Assembly (NCBI RefSeq): GCF_000720115.1
Contig: NZ_JOIR01000001.1
Location: 62,001-126,000 of the forward strand
Length of the DNA stretch: 64,000 bases
Reading direction: 5' to 3'
DNA from: Streptomyces sp. NRRL F-2580
GTDB taxonomy: Bacteria; Actinomycetota; Actinomycetes; Streptomycetales; Streptomycetaceae
This document shows positions 1 through 8,224 of the stretch, piece after piece (the first letter of the stretch is position 1; each line of letters begins with the position of its first letter). Both the position numbers and the translations under genes were made by a program. The notes under the pieces were generated by a model. That model saw only the letters and a list, made by a program, of their open reading frames with translations, made no database searches and had not been told where the DNA came from.

Positions 1-83
1 CCTACGACGGCTACGCGGGCAGCACCGCCTTCGGGCAGCGGGCCGACGCGCACGGCCGCACCGTCGGCGCCGACTGGAAATGA
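1..83 (+). CDS. C-terminal fragment of an unidentified protein
   Basis: Only the last 26 codons are inside the window, read in frame from base 3 to a TGA at 81-83. The visible tail is glycine and alanine rich and ends in GADWK. It is too short to assign to a family. It precedes cobL by 78 bp on the same strand, so it may belong to the same cobalamin region, but nothing in the fragment shows that. Confidence 0.5.
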   Translation, partial: YDGYAGSTAFGQRADAHGRTVGADWK

Positions 84-96
84 ACCTATGACCGGG

Positions 97-102
97 TAGT
101 CT
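97..102 (+). promoter_or_regulatory. Candidate -10 hexamer for cobL
   Basis: TAGTCT fits the actinomycete TANNNT -10 pattern and lies 60 bp before the cobL start. No convincing -35 is seen. A start near 109 would give a leader of about 53 nt that carries the AGGAGA ribosome binding site at about 148-153. Confidence 0.35.
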
Positions 103-161
103 CACCGTGCCCGCCCCCCGACGAAGCTTCGCCCCGCCCCCACACCAGGAGACTGACGACG

Positions 162-1364
162 ATGGCCGACCGGGTCACGGTGATCGGCTGGGACGGTTCG
201 CCCCTGACCGCGGCCGCCCGGTCCGCGCTCTCCGCCGCCACCCTCGTGGCCGGCGCCGCGCACCACCTCGCGCTCCCCGAGGTCCCGCCCACCGCCGAAC
301 GCATCCGCCTCGGCAGCCTCGGACTCGCCGCCCGCCGCATCGCCGGCCACCGCGGCACCGCGGTCGTCTTCGCCGACGGGGACCCGGGCTTCTTCGGCGT
401 CGTACGCACCCTGCGCGCCCCGGAGCACGGCCTGGAGGTCGAGGTGGTCCCGGCCGTCTCCTCCGTGGCCGCCGCCTTCGCCCGCGCCGCCATGCCCTGG
501 GACGACGCCCAGGTCGTCGTCGCCCACCCCCGTACCCTCCGCCGAGCCGTCAACGTCTGCCGCGCCCACGCCAAGGTCGCCGTCCTCACCTCGCCCGGAG
601 CCGGCCCCGCCGAACTCGCGCTGCTCCTCGACGGAGTCCACCGCACCTTCGTCGTCTGCGAGGAACTCGGCACGGACCGGGAGCAGGTGAGCGTCCTCAC
701 CTCCGACAAGGCCGCCGACCACAGCTGGCGCGACCCGAACGTCGTCATCGTCATCGGCGGCGCGGGACAGGCCCCGGCCGCCGAACCGGGCTGGCTGCTC
801 GGCCAGGGCGCCGCCCACTCCGCCGACCGCGGCTGGGCCCGCCCGCAGCCCGACACGGGCGAAGGGGAATCGGCGCAGCTCCGCGCCGCCCAGCTCGCCC
901 GGCTCGGCCCGCGCGCCGGCGACCTCGTCTGGGACATCGGCGCCGGCTCCGGCGGCGTGGCCGTGGACGCCGCCGCGCTCGGCGCGGCCGTCATCGCCGT
1001 CGACGCCGACCCGCGCGCCTGCGAACGCGTAACTGCCGCCGCCCGCAAGCGCGGAGTGCAGCTCCAGGTCGTCGCCGGGCGCGCACCGCACGTACTGGAG
1101 AGCCTGCCCGAGCCCGACGTCGTCCGCGTCGGCGGCGGCGGAGCCGAGGTCGTCGCGGCCGTCGCCGACCGCCGCCCCGAACGGATCGTCAGCCACGCCT
1201 CCACCCGCGACGAGGCGGAGGCCATCGGCCGCACCCTCACCGAACACGGGTACGCCGTCGAGTGCGCGCTGCTCCAGTCCGTCGCCCTGGACCCCCGCAC
1301 CTGGGCCGAACAGGACCGTTCCGTGGTGTTCCTCCTGTCGGCAGAACGCCCTGTGACCCGCTGA
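162..1364 (+). CDS. cobL: Precorrin-6Y C5,15-methyltransferase (decarboxylating), CbiE-CbiT fusion
   Basis: This 400-aa protein methylates precorrin-6Y at C5 and C15 and decarboxylates the acetate side chain in aerobic cobalamin synthesis. The first half (about 1-200) is a CbiE-type tetrapyrrole methylase beginning with VTVIGWDGSPL. The second half (about 205-400) is a CbiT-type class I methyltransferase with the SAM-binding motif DIGAGSGG near residues 254-261. Its length matches fused CobL proteins. The ATG follows an AGGAGA ribosome binding site. It lies just upstream of the BluB-CobT gene and near the uroporphyrinogen methyltransferase, which supports a corrinoid role. Longer overlapping readings in other frames are shadows. 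Confidence 0.93.
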   Translation: MADRVTVIGWDGSPLTAAARSALSAATLVAGAAHHLALPEVPPTAERIRLGSLGLAARRIAGHRGTAVVFADGDPGFFGVVRTLRAPEHGLEVEVVPAVSSVAAAFARAAMPWDDAQVVVAHPRTLRRAVNVCRAHAKVAVLTSPGAGPAELALLLDGVHRTFVVCEELGTDREQVSVLTSDKAADHSWRDPNVVIVIGGAGQAPAAEPGWLLGQGAAHSADRGWARPQPDTGEGESAQLRAAQLARLGPRAGDLVWDIGAGSGGVAVDAAALGAAVIAVDADPRACERVTAAARKRGVQLQVVAGRAPHVLESLPEPDVVRVGGGGAEVVAAVADRRPERIVSHASTRDEAEAIGRTLTEHGYAVECALLQSVALDPRTWAEQDRSVVFLLSAERPVTR

Positions 1365-1499
1365 GACGAGGGCCGGGGTAGGCTGGCCGATCGTCGTACT
1401 GCCTCGACGTTTCGGGCATCGCGACACCGCCGGAACGCGCGACGTGGCGCAGTCCACAGAGGACCACGGCGGTTATGGCCGCCACGATGGCTAACGGGC

Positions 1500-1523
1500 G
1501 CGACAATGCTTAGTGGTTGTCGT
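1500..1523. promoter_or_regulatory. Short inverted repeat upstream of bluB-cobT
   Basis: CGACAA (1501-1506) and TTGTCG (1517-1522) form perfect 6-bp arms around a 10-nt spacer, in the 274-bp gap between cobL and the BluB-CobT gene. It could be a protein-binding site or a chance hairpin. I did not find a recognisable B12 box in this leader, so a cobalamin riboswitch is not supported. Confidence 0.25.
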
Positions 1524-1638
1524 GCAGGCGGATGTGAGACGGACCCGTCGCACGCCGGCCCCGCACGGCAACTCCGCTTGGAGGCCTCGTGGGCGACCGG
1601 GCGACCGACGAGGCAGAACCGATGGGCGAGGGGTAAGC

Positions 1639-4600
1639 ATGACTGACACCGGCCAGGTACCGGGCGAGGGTCTCCCGGACAGCGCGGGCATGGTGGATCA
1701 GCAGGGCGTCCCCGCTCCGGTCGGGATCCCGGCACCGATTCCCGGCGGCTACGCCTTCCAGGACCTCATGGACAACCCGGCCGAGCCGGAGGACGAGGAA
1801 CTGCTGCTGATGCCGAGCGGCCAGGGCGCGTGGAGCGACCCGCAGGTCGTACCGCCGGCCCCCGTCTTCCCCGTGGACCCCCAGCTCCCCGAGCCGCCGG
1901 TGTACGCCGACGCGTCCTACGGTGCCGGGGCCGGCTACCCCGAGGCCCCGGCGTACGCCGAGCAGGCCGGGTACCCCGAGCCCGCCGCGTACCCCGGCTT
2001 CCCCCAGCCCTCCTTCCCCGACACCGGCTACAGCGCGGGCGCGCACGAGGCGGGCGGCCGTGACTCCGGCGCGCTCGACCTCGGAGGCCTCGTCGTCCCG
2101 CCGCCCGCGGCCCCCGCCGCTCCGGTGGCCCCCGCGGCCCCCGTCCGGCGCCCGCTGCACATGGGCCCGCCCGTGCCCGAGGCCACCGGCGGAGTCGTAC
2201 GTTCCCTCGCGGACCGCGGCCCGGCCGCGGCCCCCGCTCCGGCCGCCCCGACGGCCAACGCGCCGAGCACCCCGGAGGTGCCCGCGCCGCTGCGCCAGGC
2301 GGGGCCCCCGACCACGGGCCCGGAGTACCTCGACGTCCCGCGCGCGGAGGCCGTCGCGTCCGTCGCCCCGCAGCCGGGCGAGATCCCGCCGCAGGCCGGG
2401 GCCCCATGGGCCGCGGAGCCGGTGGCCGCGCCGGAGCCGGTCGAGCCCGCGCAGCCGCCCGTCGAGCCGGAGGCGCAGGCCGCGCCCGCGCAGGCCGTCG
2501 AGCCGGCGCAGCCGCCCGTCGAGCCGGAGCCGCTCGCGGTGCCCGCAGAAACGGTGGTTCAGCCCGAGCAGCCCGAGCAGCAGCCCGAGGCCGTCGTGGC
2601 CGAGGCGGCGCCCGCGGCAGCCGAGCCCGTCCAGCCTGAGCCCGTCGTGCCCGTCGCGACGCCGGAGCCGGTCGAGGTCGCGCCGGAGCCCGTCGCCCCG
2701 GCCGAGGCCGTCGTCGCCGAGCCGGTCCAGCCGGAGCCCGTCGCGGCCCAGCCCGAGCCGGTCGCCCCCGTCGAGGCCGTCGCGGCCGAGCCCGTCCGGC
2801 CCGAACCCGTCGAGGCCGTCGCACCGGAGCCGATCGAGGTCGCGCCGGAGCCCGTCGCCCCCGTCGAGGCCGTCGTCGCCGAGCCGGTCCAGCCGGAGCC
2901 GGTCGAAGCCCAGCCGGAGCCCGTCGCCCAGGCCGAGCCCGTCGAGCCGGAGCTGATCGAGGTCGCGCCGGCCGAGGCCGTCGCCCCCGAGCCGGTCCAG
3001 CCGGAGCCCGTCGCGGTCCAGCCCGAGCAGGTCGCCCCCGCCGAAGGCCAGCCCGAGGCACTCGCCCCGGCGGAGCACGCGGGCGAGCCGGCCCCCGCCT
3101 ACGACGACGCCGAGCGCGAGGCCGTCCTGCGCGTCATGCGCGAGCGCCGCGACATCCGCAAGGGCTTCCGTACCGACCCCATCCCGCACGAGGTGCTGCT
3201 CCGCGTCCTGGAAGCGGCCCACACCGCGCCCAGCGTCGGCCACTCCCAGCCGTGGGACTTCGTCGTCATCAAGTCCGCCGAGACCCGCCGGACGATGCAC
3301 GAGCTCGCCCAGCGCCAGCGCGAGGCCTACGCGAAGTCGCTGCCCAAGGGCCGGGCGAAGCAGTTCAAGGAACTCAAGATCGAGGCCATCCTCGACACCC
3401 CGGTGAACATCGTCGTCACCGCCGACCCCACCCGCGGCGGCCGCCACACCCTCGGCCGGCACACCCAGCCGCAGATGGCCCCGTACTCCTCGGCCCTCGC
3501 CGTCGAGAACCTCTGGCTCGCCGCGCGCGCCGAAGGCCTCGGCGTCGGCTGGGTCAGCTTCTTCGACGAGCGCGAGATGGTCCGCGCGCTCGGCCTGCCG
3601 GAGCACCTGGAGGTCGTCGCGTACCTGTGCGTCGGGTACGTCGACGAGTTCCCGGAGGAGCCCGAGCTGGCCCAGGCCGGCTGGTCCCAGCGGCGCCCGC
3701 TCTCCTGGGTCGTACACGAGGAGACGTACGGGCGCCGCGCGCTGCCCGGCGAGGAGCCGCACGACCTGCTCTCGGAGACGGTCGCCAGCATCCGCCCGCT
3801 CGACGCGAAGGCGCTCGGCGAGGCCTGGGAGCGGCAGAAGCGCATGACCAAGCCCGCCGGGGCCCTGGGCATGCTGGAGATCATCTCCGCGCAGCTGGCC
3901 GGCCTGTCCCGGGTCTGCCCGCCGCCGATCCCGGAGCCGGCCGCCGTGGCGATCTTCGCCGGCGACCACGGCGTGCACGCCCAGGGCGTCACGCCCTGGC
4001 CCCAGGAGGTCACCACGCAGATGGTGGCCAACTTCCTGGGCGGCGGCGCGGTCTGCAACGCGTTCGCCAACCAGGTGGGCGCCGAGGTCTGCGTGATCGA
4101 CGTCGGCGTCGCCGGTGACCTCCCGGCCACGCCGGGCCTGCTCCCGCGCAAGGTGCGCCCGGGCACGGCCGACCTCTCGGTCGGCCCGGCGATGACCCGC
4201 GAGGAGGCCATCGCGGCCATCGAGGTCGGCATCGAGACGGCCCGCGACCTGGTCGCGGCGGGCAACAAGGCCCTCCTCACCGGCGAGATGGGCATCGCGA
4301 ACACCACGGTCTCCGCCGCGCTCATCTCGGTCTTCACGGGCGTCGACCCGGCGGAGGTCACCGGCCGCGGCACCGGCATCAACGACGAGACGCACGCCCG
4401 CAAGGTCGACGTCGTCCGCCGCGCCCTGGAACTCCACCAGCCGGACCCGGCGGACCCGATCGGCGTCCTGGCGGCCATCGGTGGCCTGGAGCACGCGGCG
4501 ATCGTCGGCCTGCTCCTGGGCGGAGCCTCCCTGCGCACTCCCGTGATCCTGGACGGCGTCAGCGCCGGCGCGGCCGCCCTGGTGGCCCGGGCCATCGCCC

Positions 4601-4815
4601 CCGAGTCCCTCTCGGCGTGCATCGCGGGCCACCGCAGCGCGGAGCCGGGGCACGTGGCGGCCCTGAACAAGCTCGGCCTGCGCCCCCTGGTCGACCTGGA
4701 CCTCCGCCTCGGCGAGGGCACGGGCGCGCTGCTGGCCCTCCCGCTGGTCCAGAGCGCGGCTCGCGCGATGCACGAGGTAGCCACCTTCGACTCGGCGGGC
4801 GTCACAGAAAAGTAA
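1639..4815 (+). CDS. cobT: Fusion of 5,6-dimethylbenzimidazole synthase (BluB-like) and nicotinate-nucleotide-dimethylbenzimidazole phosphoribosyltransferase (CobT)
   Basis: This 1058-aa protein has three parts. Residues 1 to about 485 are low complexity, first Pro/Ala/Tyr rich and then repeated EPV/PEPV units. Residues about 488-705 are a BluB-type nitroreductase fold, with RRDIRKGF and APSVGHSQPWDF near its start. BluB makes the lower ligand base from reduced FMN. Residues about 711-1055 are CobT, which makes alpha-ribazole phosphate. CobT shows GDHGV near 774-778, GEMGIANTT, and SAEPGH near 1000-1005, whose Glu probably matches the catalytic Glu of Salmonella CobT. I chose the ATG at 1639 because GAGGGG precedes it; an in-frame GTG at 1513 lacks support. 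The fusion would couple making and activating the base. The tail looks disordered and its role is unknown. Confidence 0.9.
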   Translation: MTDTGQVPGEGLPDSAGMVDQQGVPAPVGIPAPIPGGYAFQDLMDNPAEPEDEELLLMPSGQGAWSDPQVVPPAPVFPVDPQLPEPPVYADASYGAGAGYPEAPAYAEQAGYPEPAAYPGFPQPSFPDTGYSAGAHEAGGRDSGALDLGGLVVPPPAAPAAPVAPAAPVRRPLHMGPPVPEATGGVVRSLADRGPAAAPAPAAPTANAPSTPEVPAPLRQAGPPTTGPEYLDVPRAEAVASVAPQPGEIPPQAGAPWAAEPVAAPEPVEPAQPPVEPEAQAAPAQAVEPAQPPVEPEPLAVPAETVVQPEQPEQQPEAVVAEAAPAAAEPVQPEPVVPVATPEPVEVAPEPVAPAEAVVAEPVQPEPVAAQPEPVAPVEAVAAEPVRPEPVEAVAPEPIEVAPEPVAPVEAVVAEPVQPEPVEAQPEPVAQAEPVEPELIEVAPAEAVAPEPVQPEPVAVQPEQVAPAEGQPEALAPAEHAGEPAPAYDDAEREAVLRVMRERRDIRKGFRTDPIPHEVLLRVLEAAHTAPSVGHSQPWDFVVIKSAETRRTMHELAQRQREAYAKSLPKGRAKQFKELKIEAILDTPVNIVVTADPTRGGRHTLGRHTQPQMAPYSSALAVENLWLAARAEGLGVGWVSFFDEREMVRALGLPEHLEVVAYLCVGYVDEFPEEPELAQAGWSQRRPLSWVVHEETYGRRALPGEEPHDLLSETVASIRPLDAKALGEAWERQKRMTKPAGALGMLEIISAQLAGLSRVCPPPIPEPAAVAIFAGDHGVHAQGVTPWPQEVTTQMVANFLGGGAVCNAFANQVGAEVCVIDVGVAGDLPATPGLLPRKVRPGTADLSVGPAMTREEAIAAIEVGIETARDLVAAGNKALLTGEMGIANTTVSAALISVFTGVDPAEVTGRGTGINDETHARKVDVVRRALELHQPDPADPIGVLAAIGGLEHAAIVGLLLGGASLRTPVILDGVSAGAAALVARAIAPESLSACIAGHRSAEPGHVAALNKLGLRPLVDLDLRLGEGTGALLALPLVQSAARAMHEVATFDSAGVTEK
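2410..3090 (+). repeat. Degenerate coding repeat (Pro-Glu-Pro-Val type)
   Basis: This stretch encodes many imperfect copies of a 6-12 residue unit based on EPV, PEPV and EVAPEPVAP. It lies in the N-terminal half of the BluB-CobT protein. Copy number and phase are irregular, which suggests repeat expansion and slippage. It carries no recognised fold. Confidence 0.8.
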
Positions 4816-4854
4816 CCCCCGCCGCGAGCCCGGCCCGTGCGGGCCCCGAAGCCG

Positions 4855-5340
4855 CCCCCGCGCCTCAATCGCCGGCGGGGCTGGTTTGGCCGGGCGCGGC
4901 CGGATGGTGCGCGGGCCCGGGTGGTGCGGGGCGAAGGCTGGGCGGTCGGGCGCGGCTCCATGCCCGGGGCTCCGCCCCAGCCCCCGCGCCTCAAACGCCG
5001 GCGGGGCTGGATTGGCCGGGCGCGGCCGGATGGTGCGCGGCGGAAGGCGAAACCGGGTCCTGCGGGTGACGCGGCTGCTGGGTGGCCGGGTGCGGCTTAC
5101 TGACCGGGGCTCCGCCCCGAACCCCGCGCCTCAAACGCCGGCGAGGCTGGATTGGCCGGGCGCGGCCGGATGGTGCGCCGCGAGGCGGGTGGGGCACGGC
5201 GTGGCCGGATGCTGCGCGCCGGAAGGCGAAACCGGGTGCTGCCGGGTGGGGGGTGCGGCTTACTGACCGGGGCTCCGCCCCAGCCCCCGCGCGTCAAATG
5301 CCGGCGGGGCTGGATTGGCGGGGCGGGGCTGGATGTGCGC
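4855..5340. repeat. Four tandem copies of a Streptomyces intergenic palindromic element
   Basis: The core CGCCTCAAACGCCGGCGGGG occurs with minor changes near 4860, 4987, 5127 and 5289. Each copy runs into GGGCGCGGCCGGATGGTGCG or a variant, and later copies are preceded by GGGGCTCCGCCCC. Between copies, parts of the spacer also repeat (GGAAGGCGAAACCGGGT at 5042 and 5221), so the whole array arose by duplication of a larger unit. The CGCCGGCG core is self-complementary and could fold. Confidence 0.8.
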
Positions 5341-5640
5341 GGCGGGACCGGATGGTGTCGGGTGGGGGCCGTGGGGTGGGGACACTCCGGGGCGTCCCCG
5401 CAGGTCGAGCGAACCCATCGCCGGGCAACGGGCCGGTCAGGCTCAGGGTTCGCGAGCCGAGGAGACGTCCCGGAGGGGCACCGCCCCACCTCGAAGCCGC
5501 CCCCCCCTGACTCCGGCTTCAGGGCCGAGACCCCGGACAAGGTGCAGAGCCCGGTCAAGGCATCGGCCCCCGCGGCCCGCCTCGGCACGGCCCCACCTCG
5601 GAGCCGTCTTCCGGGCCCTGGGCTTCCGGGCGAGGCCCCG

Positions 5641-5730
5641 GGCGAGGCTCCGGCCCCGGGCGAGGCTCCGGCCCCGGGCGAGGCTCCGGCCCCGGGCGAG
5701 GCTCCGGCCCCGGGCGAGGCTCCGGCTCCG
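5641..5730. repeat. Five-copy 18-bp tandem repeat
   Basis: The unit GGCGAGGCTCCGGCCCCG is repeated five times head to tail. The last copy has one change (CCGGCTCCG), and a partial copy with GGCCCCG precedes the array at 5629-5640. The unit is 6 codons long but no adjacent gene extends through it. It is not CRISPR-like because there are no spacers. Confidence 0.85.
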
Positions 5731-5840
5731 GGCAAGGCCCGGGCGAGGTGCCGACGAGGGGGCACCGCCCCACCGCCGGCCCCGGCTCCGGGCAAGGGCC
5801 GGGCGAGGTGCCGACGAGGGGCACCGCCCCACCGCGACGA
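5722..5840. repeat. Direct duplication of about 60 bp
   Basis: The segment starting GGCTCCGGGCAAGG near 5722 recurs near 5783, and both copies continue through GGGCGAGGTGCCGACGAGGG and GCACCGCCCCACCGC. The copies are adjacent and nearly identical. This points to a recent tandem duplication next to the 18-bp array. Confidence 0.7.
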
Positions 5841-5931
5841 CGCTCCCCTGATCACAGGCTCACGGCCGAGGCCCCGGGTAAGGTGCCGAACCGACCGATC
5901 CGACCCCGGCAGGGTGGCGGCCCCGCGCGAC

Positions 5932-5960
5932 CAAGCCCCGCCGGCGTTTGAGGCGCGGGG
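5932..5960. repeat. Inverted copy of the palindromic element
   Basis: AGCCCCGCCGGCGTTTGAGG followed by CGCGGGG is the reverse complement of the core seen at 4855-5340. It lies about 170 bp upstream of the siroheme synthase gene. Confidence 0.75.
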
Positions 5961-6024
5961 TGCGGGGCAGGGCCCCGGTGGGTCTGGCGTGGGACCCGTC
6001 CGCGCTGCGGGACGGGCCGCGCCG

Positions 6025-6030
6025 TATGGT
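6025..6030 (+). promoter_or_regulatory. Candidate -10 hexamer for the siroheme synthase gene
   Basis: TATGGT fits the TANNNT pattern about 100 bp before the ATG at 6131. The leader carries an AGGAG at 6115-6119. No clear -35 is visible. Confidence 0.25.
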
Positions 6031-6130
6031 GGACCAGCACCGCATCACCGCACGTCAGTACCCCGCCGCTCCAACGCCGCAGCGGCACGCAATCGCACCG
6101 CACCGCCGCCCCCCAGGAGCCGCAACCGCC

Positions 6131-7363
6131 ATGGCCGACACCCCCGCCTACCCCGTAGGACTTCGACTCGCCGGCCGCCGCGTCGTCGTCATCGGCGGCG
6201 GCCAGGTCGCCCAGCGCCGCCTCCCCGCGCTCGTCGCGGCCGGCGCCGACGTCCTGCTCGTCTCGCCCTCCGCCACCCCCTCCGTGGACGCCATGGCCGA
6301 GACCGGCGAGATCCGCTGGGAGCGCCGCCGCTACGAGGACGGCGACCTGGCCGGTGCCTGGTACGCCCTCATCGCCACCCGGGACCGGGCCGCGAACGAC
6401 GCCGCCTCCGCCGAGGCCGAGCGCGAGCGGATCTGGTGCGTGCGCGCCGACGACGCCGAGGCCGCCACCGCCTGGACCCCCGCCACCGGCCGCGTGGAGG
6501 GCGTCACCGTCGCCGTGCTGAGCGGCAACGACCCCCGCCGCTCCGCCGCCGTCCGGGACGCCGTCGTCGAGGGGCTGCGCGACGGCACCCTCACCGCCGC
6601 CCGCCCCCGCACCCCCGGCGTCTCCCTCGTCGGCGGCGGGCCCGGCGACCCCGACCTCATCACCGTGCGCGGCCGCCGCCTCCTCGCCGAGGCCGACGTG
6701 GTCATCGCCGACCGGCTCGGCCCCCGTGACCTGCTCGACGAGCTCCCCCCGCACGTCGAGGTCATCGACGCCGCGAAGATCCCGTACGGCCGTTTCATGG
6801 CTCAGGAGGCCATCAACAACGCGCTGATCGAGCACGCCAAGGCCGGCAAGGCCGTGGTGCGGCTCAAGGGCGGGGACCCGTACGTCTTCGGCCGCGGCAT
6901 GGAGGAGCTCCAGGCCCTCGCCGAACAGGGCATCCCCTGCACCGTCGTGCCCGGCATCTCCAGCTCCATCTCGGTGCCCGGCGCCGTCGGCATCCCGGTC
7001 ACCCACCGTGGTGTGGCCCACGAGTTCACCGTGGTCAGCGGGCACGTCGGGCCCGACGACCCGCGCTCCCTCGTGGACTGGGCCGCGCTCGCCCAGCTCA
7101 CCGGCACCCTGGTGATCCTCATGGGCGTCGACAAGATCGGCCTGATCGCCGAGGCGCTCGTACGGCACGGCCGCGCGGCCGATACCCCCGTCGCGGTCGT
7201 CCAGGAGGGCACCACCGCCACCCAGCGCCGGGTGGACGCCACCCTCGCCACCGTCGGCGAGCGGGTCCGCGCCGAGGAGGTCCGCCCGCCGGCCGTCATC
7301 GTCATCGGCGAGGTCGTCCGCGTCAACGCCCCCGGAACCAGCGCCCCCAGCACCAGCGCCTGA
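6131..7363 (+). CDS. cobA: Siroheme synthase: precorrin-2 dehydrogenase fused to uroporphyrinogen-III C-methyltransferase
   Basis: This 410-aa protein makes precorrin-2, the branch point to siroheme and cobalamin. Residues about 10-155 form a Rossmann fold with GGGQVAQRR at 22-30, like the NAD-dependent precorrin-2 dehydrogenase half of CysG. Residues about 162-400 are the SAM-dependent methyltransferase, with GGGPGDPDLIT at its start and RLKGGDPYVFGRG near 240-252. The dehydrogenase half lacks the full CysG length, so complete iron insertion is uncertain. The ATG follows AGGAG after an 11-nt gap. The gene is often called cysG or cobA. Its nearness to cobL and BluB-CobT fits feeding the corrinoid pathway. 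Confidence 0.9.
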   Translation: MADTPAYPVGLRLAGRRVVVIGGGQVAQRRLPALVAAGADVLLVSPSATPSVDAMAETGEIRWERRRYEDGDLAGAWYALIATRDRAANDAASAEAERERIWCVRADDAEAATAWTPATGRVEGVTVAVLSGNDPRRSAAVRDAVVEGLRDGTLTAARPRTPGVSLVGGGPGDPDLITVRGRRLLAEADVVIADRLGPRDLLDELPPHVEVIDAAKIPYGRFMAQEAINNALIEHAKAGKAVVRLKGGDPYVFGRGMEELQALAEQGIPCTVVPGISSSISVPGAVGIPVTHRGVAHEFTVVSGHVGPDDPRSLVDWAALAQLTGTLVILMGVDKIGLIAEALVRHGRAADTPVAVVQEGTTATQRRVDATLATVGERVRAEEVRPPAVIVIGEVVRVNAPGTSAPSTSA

Positions 7364-7370
7364 CAGGCCG

Positions 7371-7399
7371 TTGGCACCGCACCCAGGACAAGGCAGTAT
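7371..7399 (+). promoter_or_regulatory. Promoter for a leaderless SpoU methyltransferase mRNA
   Basis: TTGGCA at 7371-7376 and CAGTAT at 7394-7399 are separated by 17 bp. Transcription starting 7 nt after the -10 would begin exactly at the GTG start codon at 7406. No Shine-Dalgarno sits at normal spacing, which supports a leaderless mRNA. Confidence 0.5.
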
Positions 7400-7405
7400 C
7401 ACCCT

Positions 7406-8224
7406 GTGGCTGATCTCATCACCGTCGAGGACCCCGAAGACCCGCGCCTGCGCGACTACACGGGCCTGACCGACGTCGAACTGCGGCGCAGGCGCGAGCC
7501 CGCCGAAGGACTCTTCATCGCCGAGGGCGAGAAGGTCATCAGACGGGCCAAGGACGCCGGCTACGAGATGCGCTCGATGCTGCTCTCGGCCAAGTGGGTC
7601 GACGTCATGCGCGACGTCATCGACGAACTCCCGGCTCCGGTCTACGCCGTCAGCCCCGAGCTCGCCGAACGCGTCACCGGCTACCACGTGCACCGCGGCG
7701 CCCTCGCCTCCATGCAGCGCAAGCCGCTGCCCACGGCCGAGGAGCTCCTCGCCACGACCCGCCGCGTGGTCGTCATGGAAGCGGTCAACGACCACACCAA
7801 CATCGGGGCCATCTTCCGCAGCGCCGCCGCCCTCGGCATGGACGCGGTGCTGCTGTCCCCCGACTGCGCGGACCCGCTCTACCGCCGCTCGGTGAAGGTC
7901 TCCATGGGCGCCGTGTTCTCCGTCCCGTACGCCCGCCTGGACGCCTGGCCCAAGAGCCTGGACTCGGTGCGGGAGGCGGGCTTCAAGCTGCTCGCCCTCA
8001 CCCCGCACGAGAAGGCCTCGCCGATCGACGTGGCCGCGCCGCAGTCCCTGGACCGGGTCGCGCTGATGCTCGGCGCCGAGGGGGACGGCCTCTCCACGCA
8101 GGCGCTGGTCGCCGCCGACGAGTGGGTACGGATCCCGATGGCGCACGGCGTGGACTCGCTGAACGTGGGCGCGGCCGCCGCCGTCGCCTTCTACGCGGTG
8201 GCCCAGGGCCGCGGGACGGCCTAG
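7406..8224 (+). CDS. SpoU/TrmH-family RNA 2'-O-methyltransferase
   Basis: This 272-aa protein is a SPOUT methyltransferase that probably methylates a ribose in rRNA or tRNA. Residues 1 to about 100 look like an RNA-binding substrate domain (GLFIAEGEKVIRRA near 34). The SPOUT core shows motif 1, NDHTNIGAIFRSA, near 128-140 and motif 3, SLNVGAAAAVAFY, near 250-263; the latter forms the trefoil-knot SAM site. The target base cannot be told from the sequence. The start is a GTG that fits a leaderless transcript. The convergent MMPL gene overlaps its last few bases. Confidence 0.88.
   Translation: MADLITVEDPEDPRLRDYTGLTDVELRRRREPAEGLFIAEGEKVIRRAKDAGYEMRSMLLSAKWVDVMRDVIDELPAPVYAVSPELAERVTGYHVHRGALASMQRKPLPTAEELLATTRRVVVMEAVNDHTNIGAIFRSAAALGMDAVLLSPDCADPLYRRSVKVSMGAVFSVPYARLDAWPKSLDSVREAGFKLLALTPHEKASPIDVAAPQSLDRVALMLGAEGDGLSTQALVAADEWVRIPMAHGVDSLNVGAAAAVAFYAVAQGRGTA

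Larger units (their letters stand above)
4816..6130. other. 1.3-kb gene-free gap filled with repeats
   Basis: No reading frame here has protein-like composition. The many open frames are GC-rich shadows of repeats. It contains four head-to-tail copies of a palindromic element (4855-5340), one inverted copy (5932-5960), a five-copy 18-bp tandem repeat (5641-5730) and a roughly 60-bp duplication (about 5722-5840). The last 130 bp hold the promoter and leader of the siroheme synthase gene. Confidence 0.8.

Noticed and set aside
1365..1638. Cobalamin riboswitch before bluB-cobT
   Set aside because: No B12 box or matching pairing pattern could be found by eye; a covariance search would settle it.
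1510..4773. Very long open frame antisense to the BluB-CobT gene
   Set aside because: It is a GC-rich shadow. Its translation is Leu/Arg/Gly/Asp repeats without domain motifs, while the sense frame has clear BluB and CobT motifs.
5641..5730. Possible CRISPR array
   Set aside because: The 18-bp units are contiguous without spacers, and no cas gene is present.
5152..6729. Long plus-strand frame across the repeat-filled gap into the siroheme synthase gene
   Set aside because: It is built from repeat sequence and then a wrong frame of the real gene. Its composition is almost only Arg, Pro, Gly and Ala.
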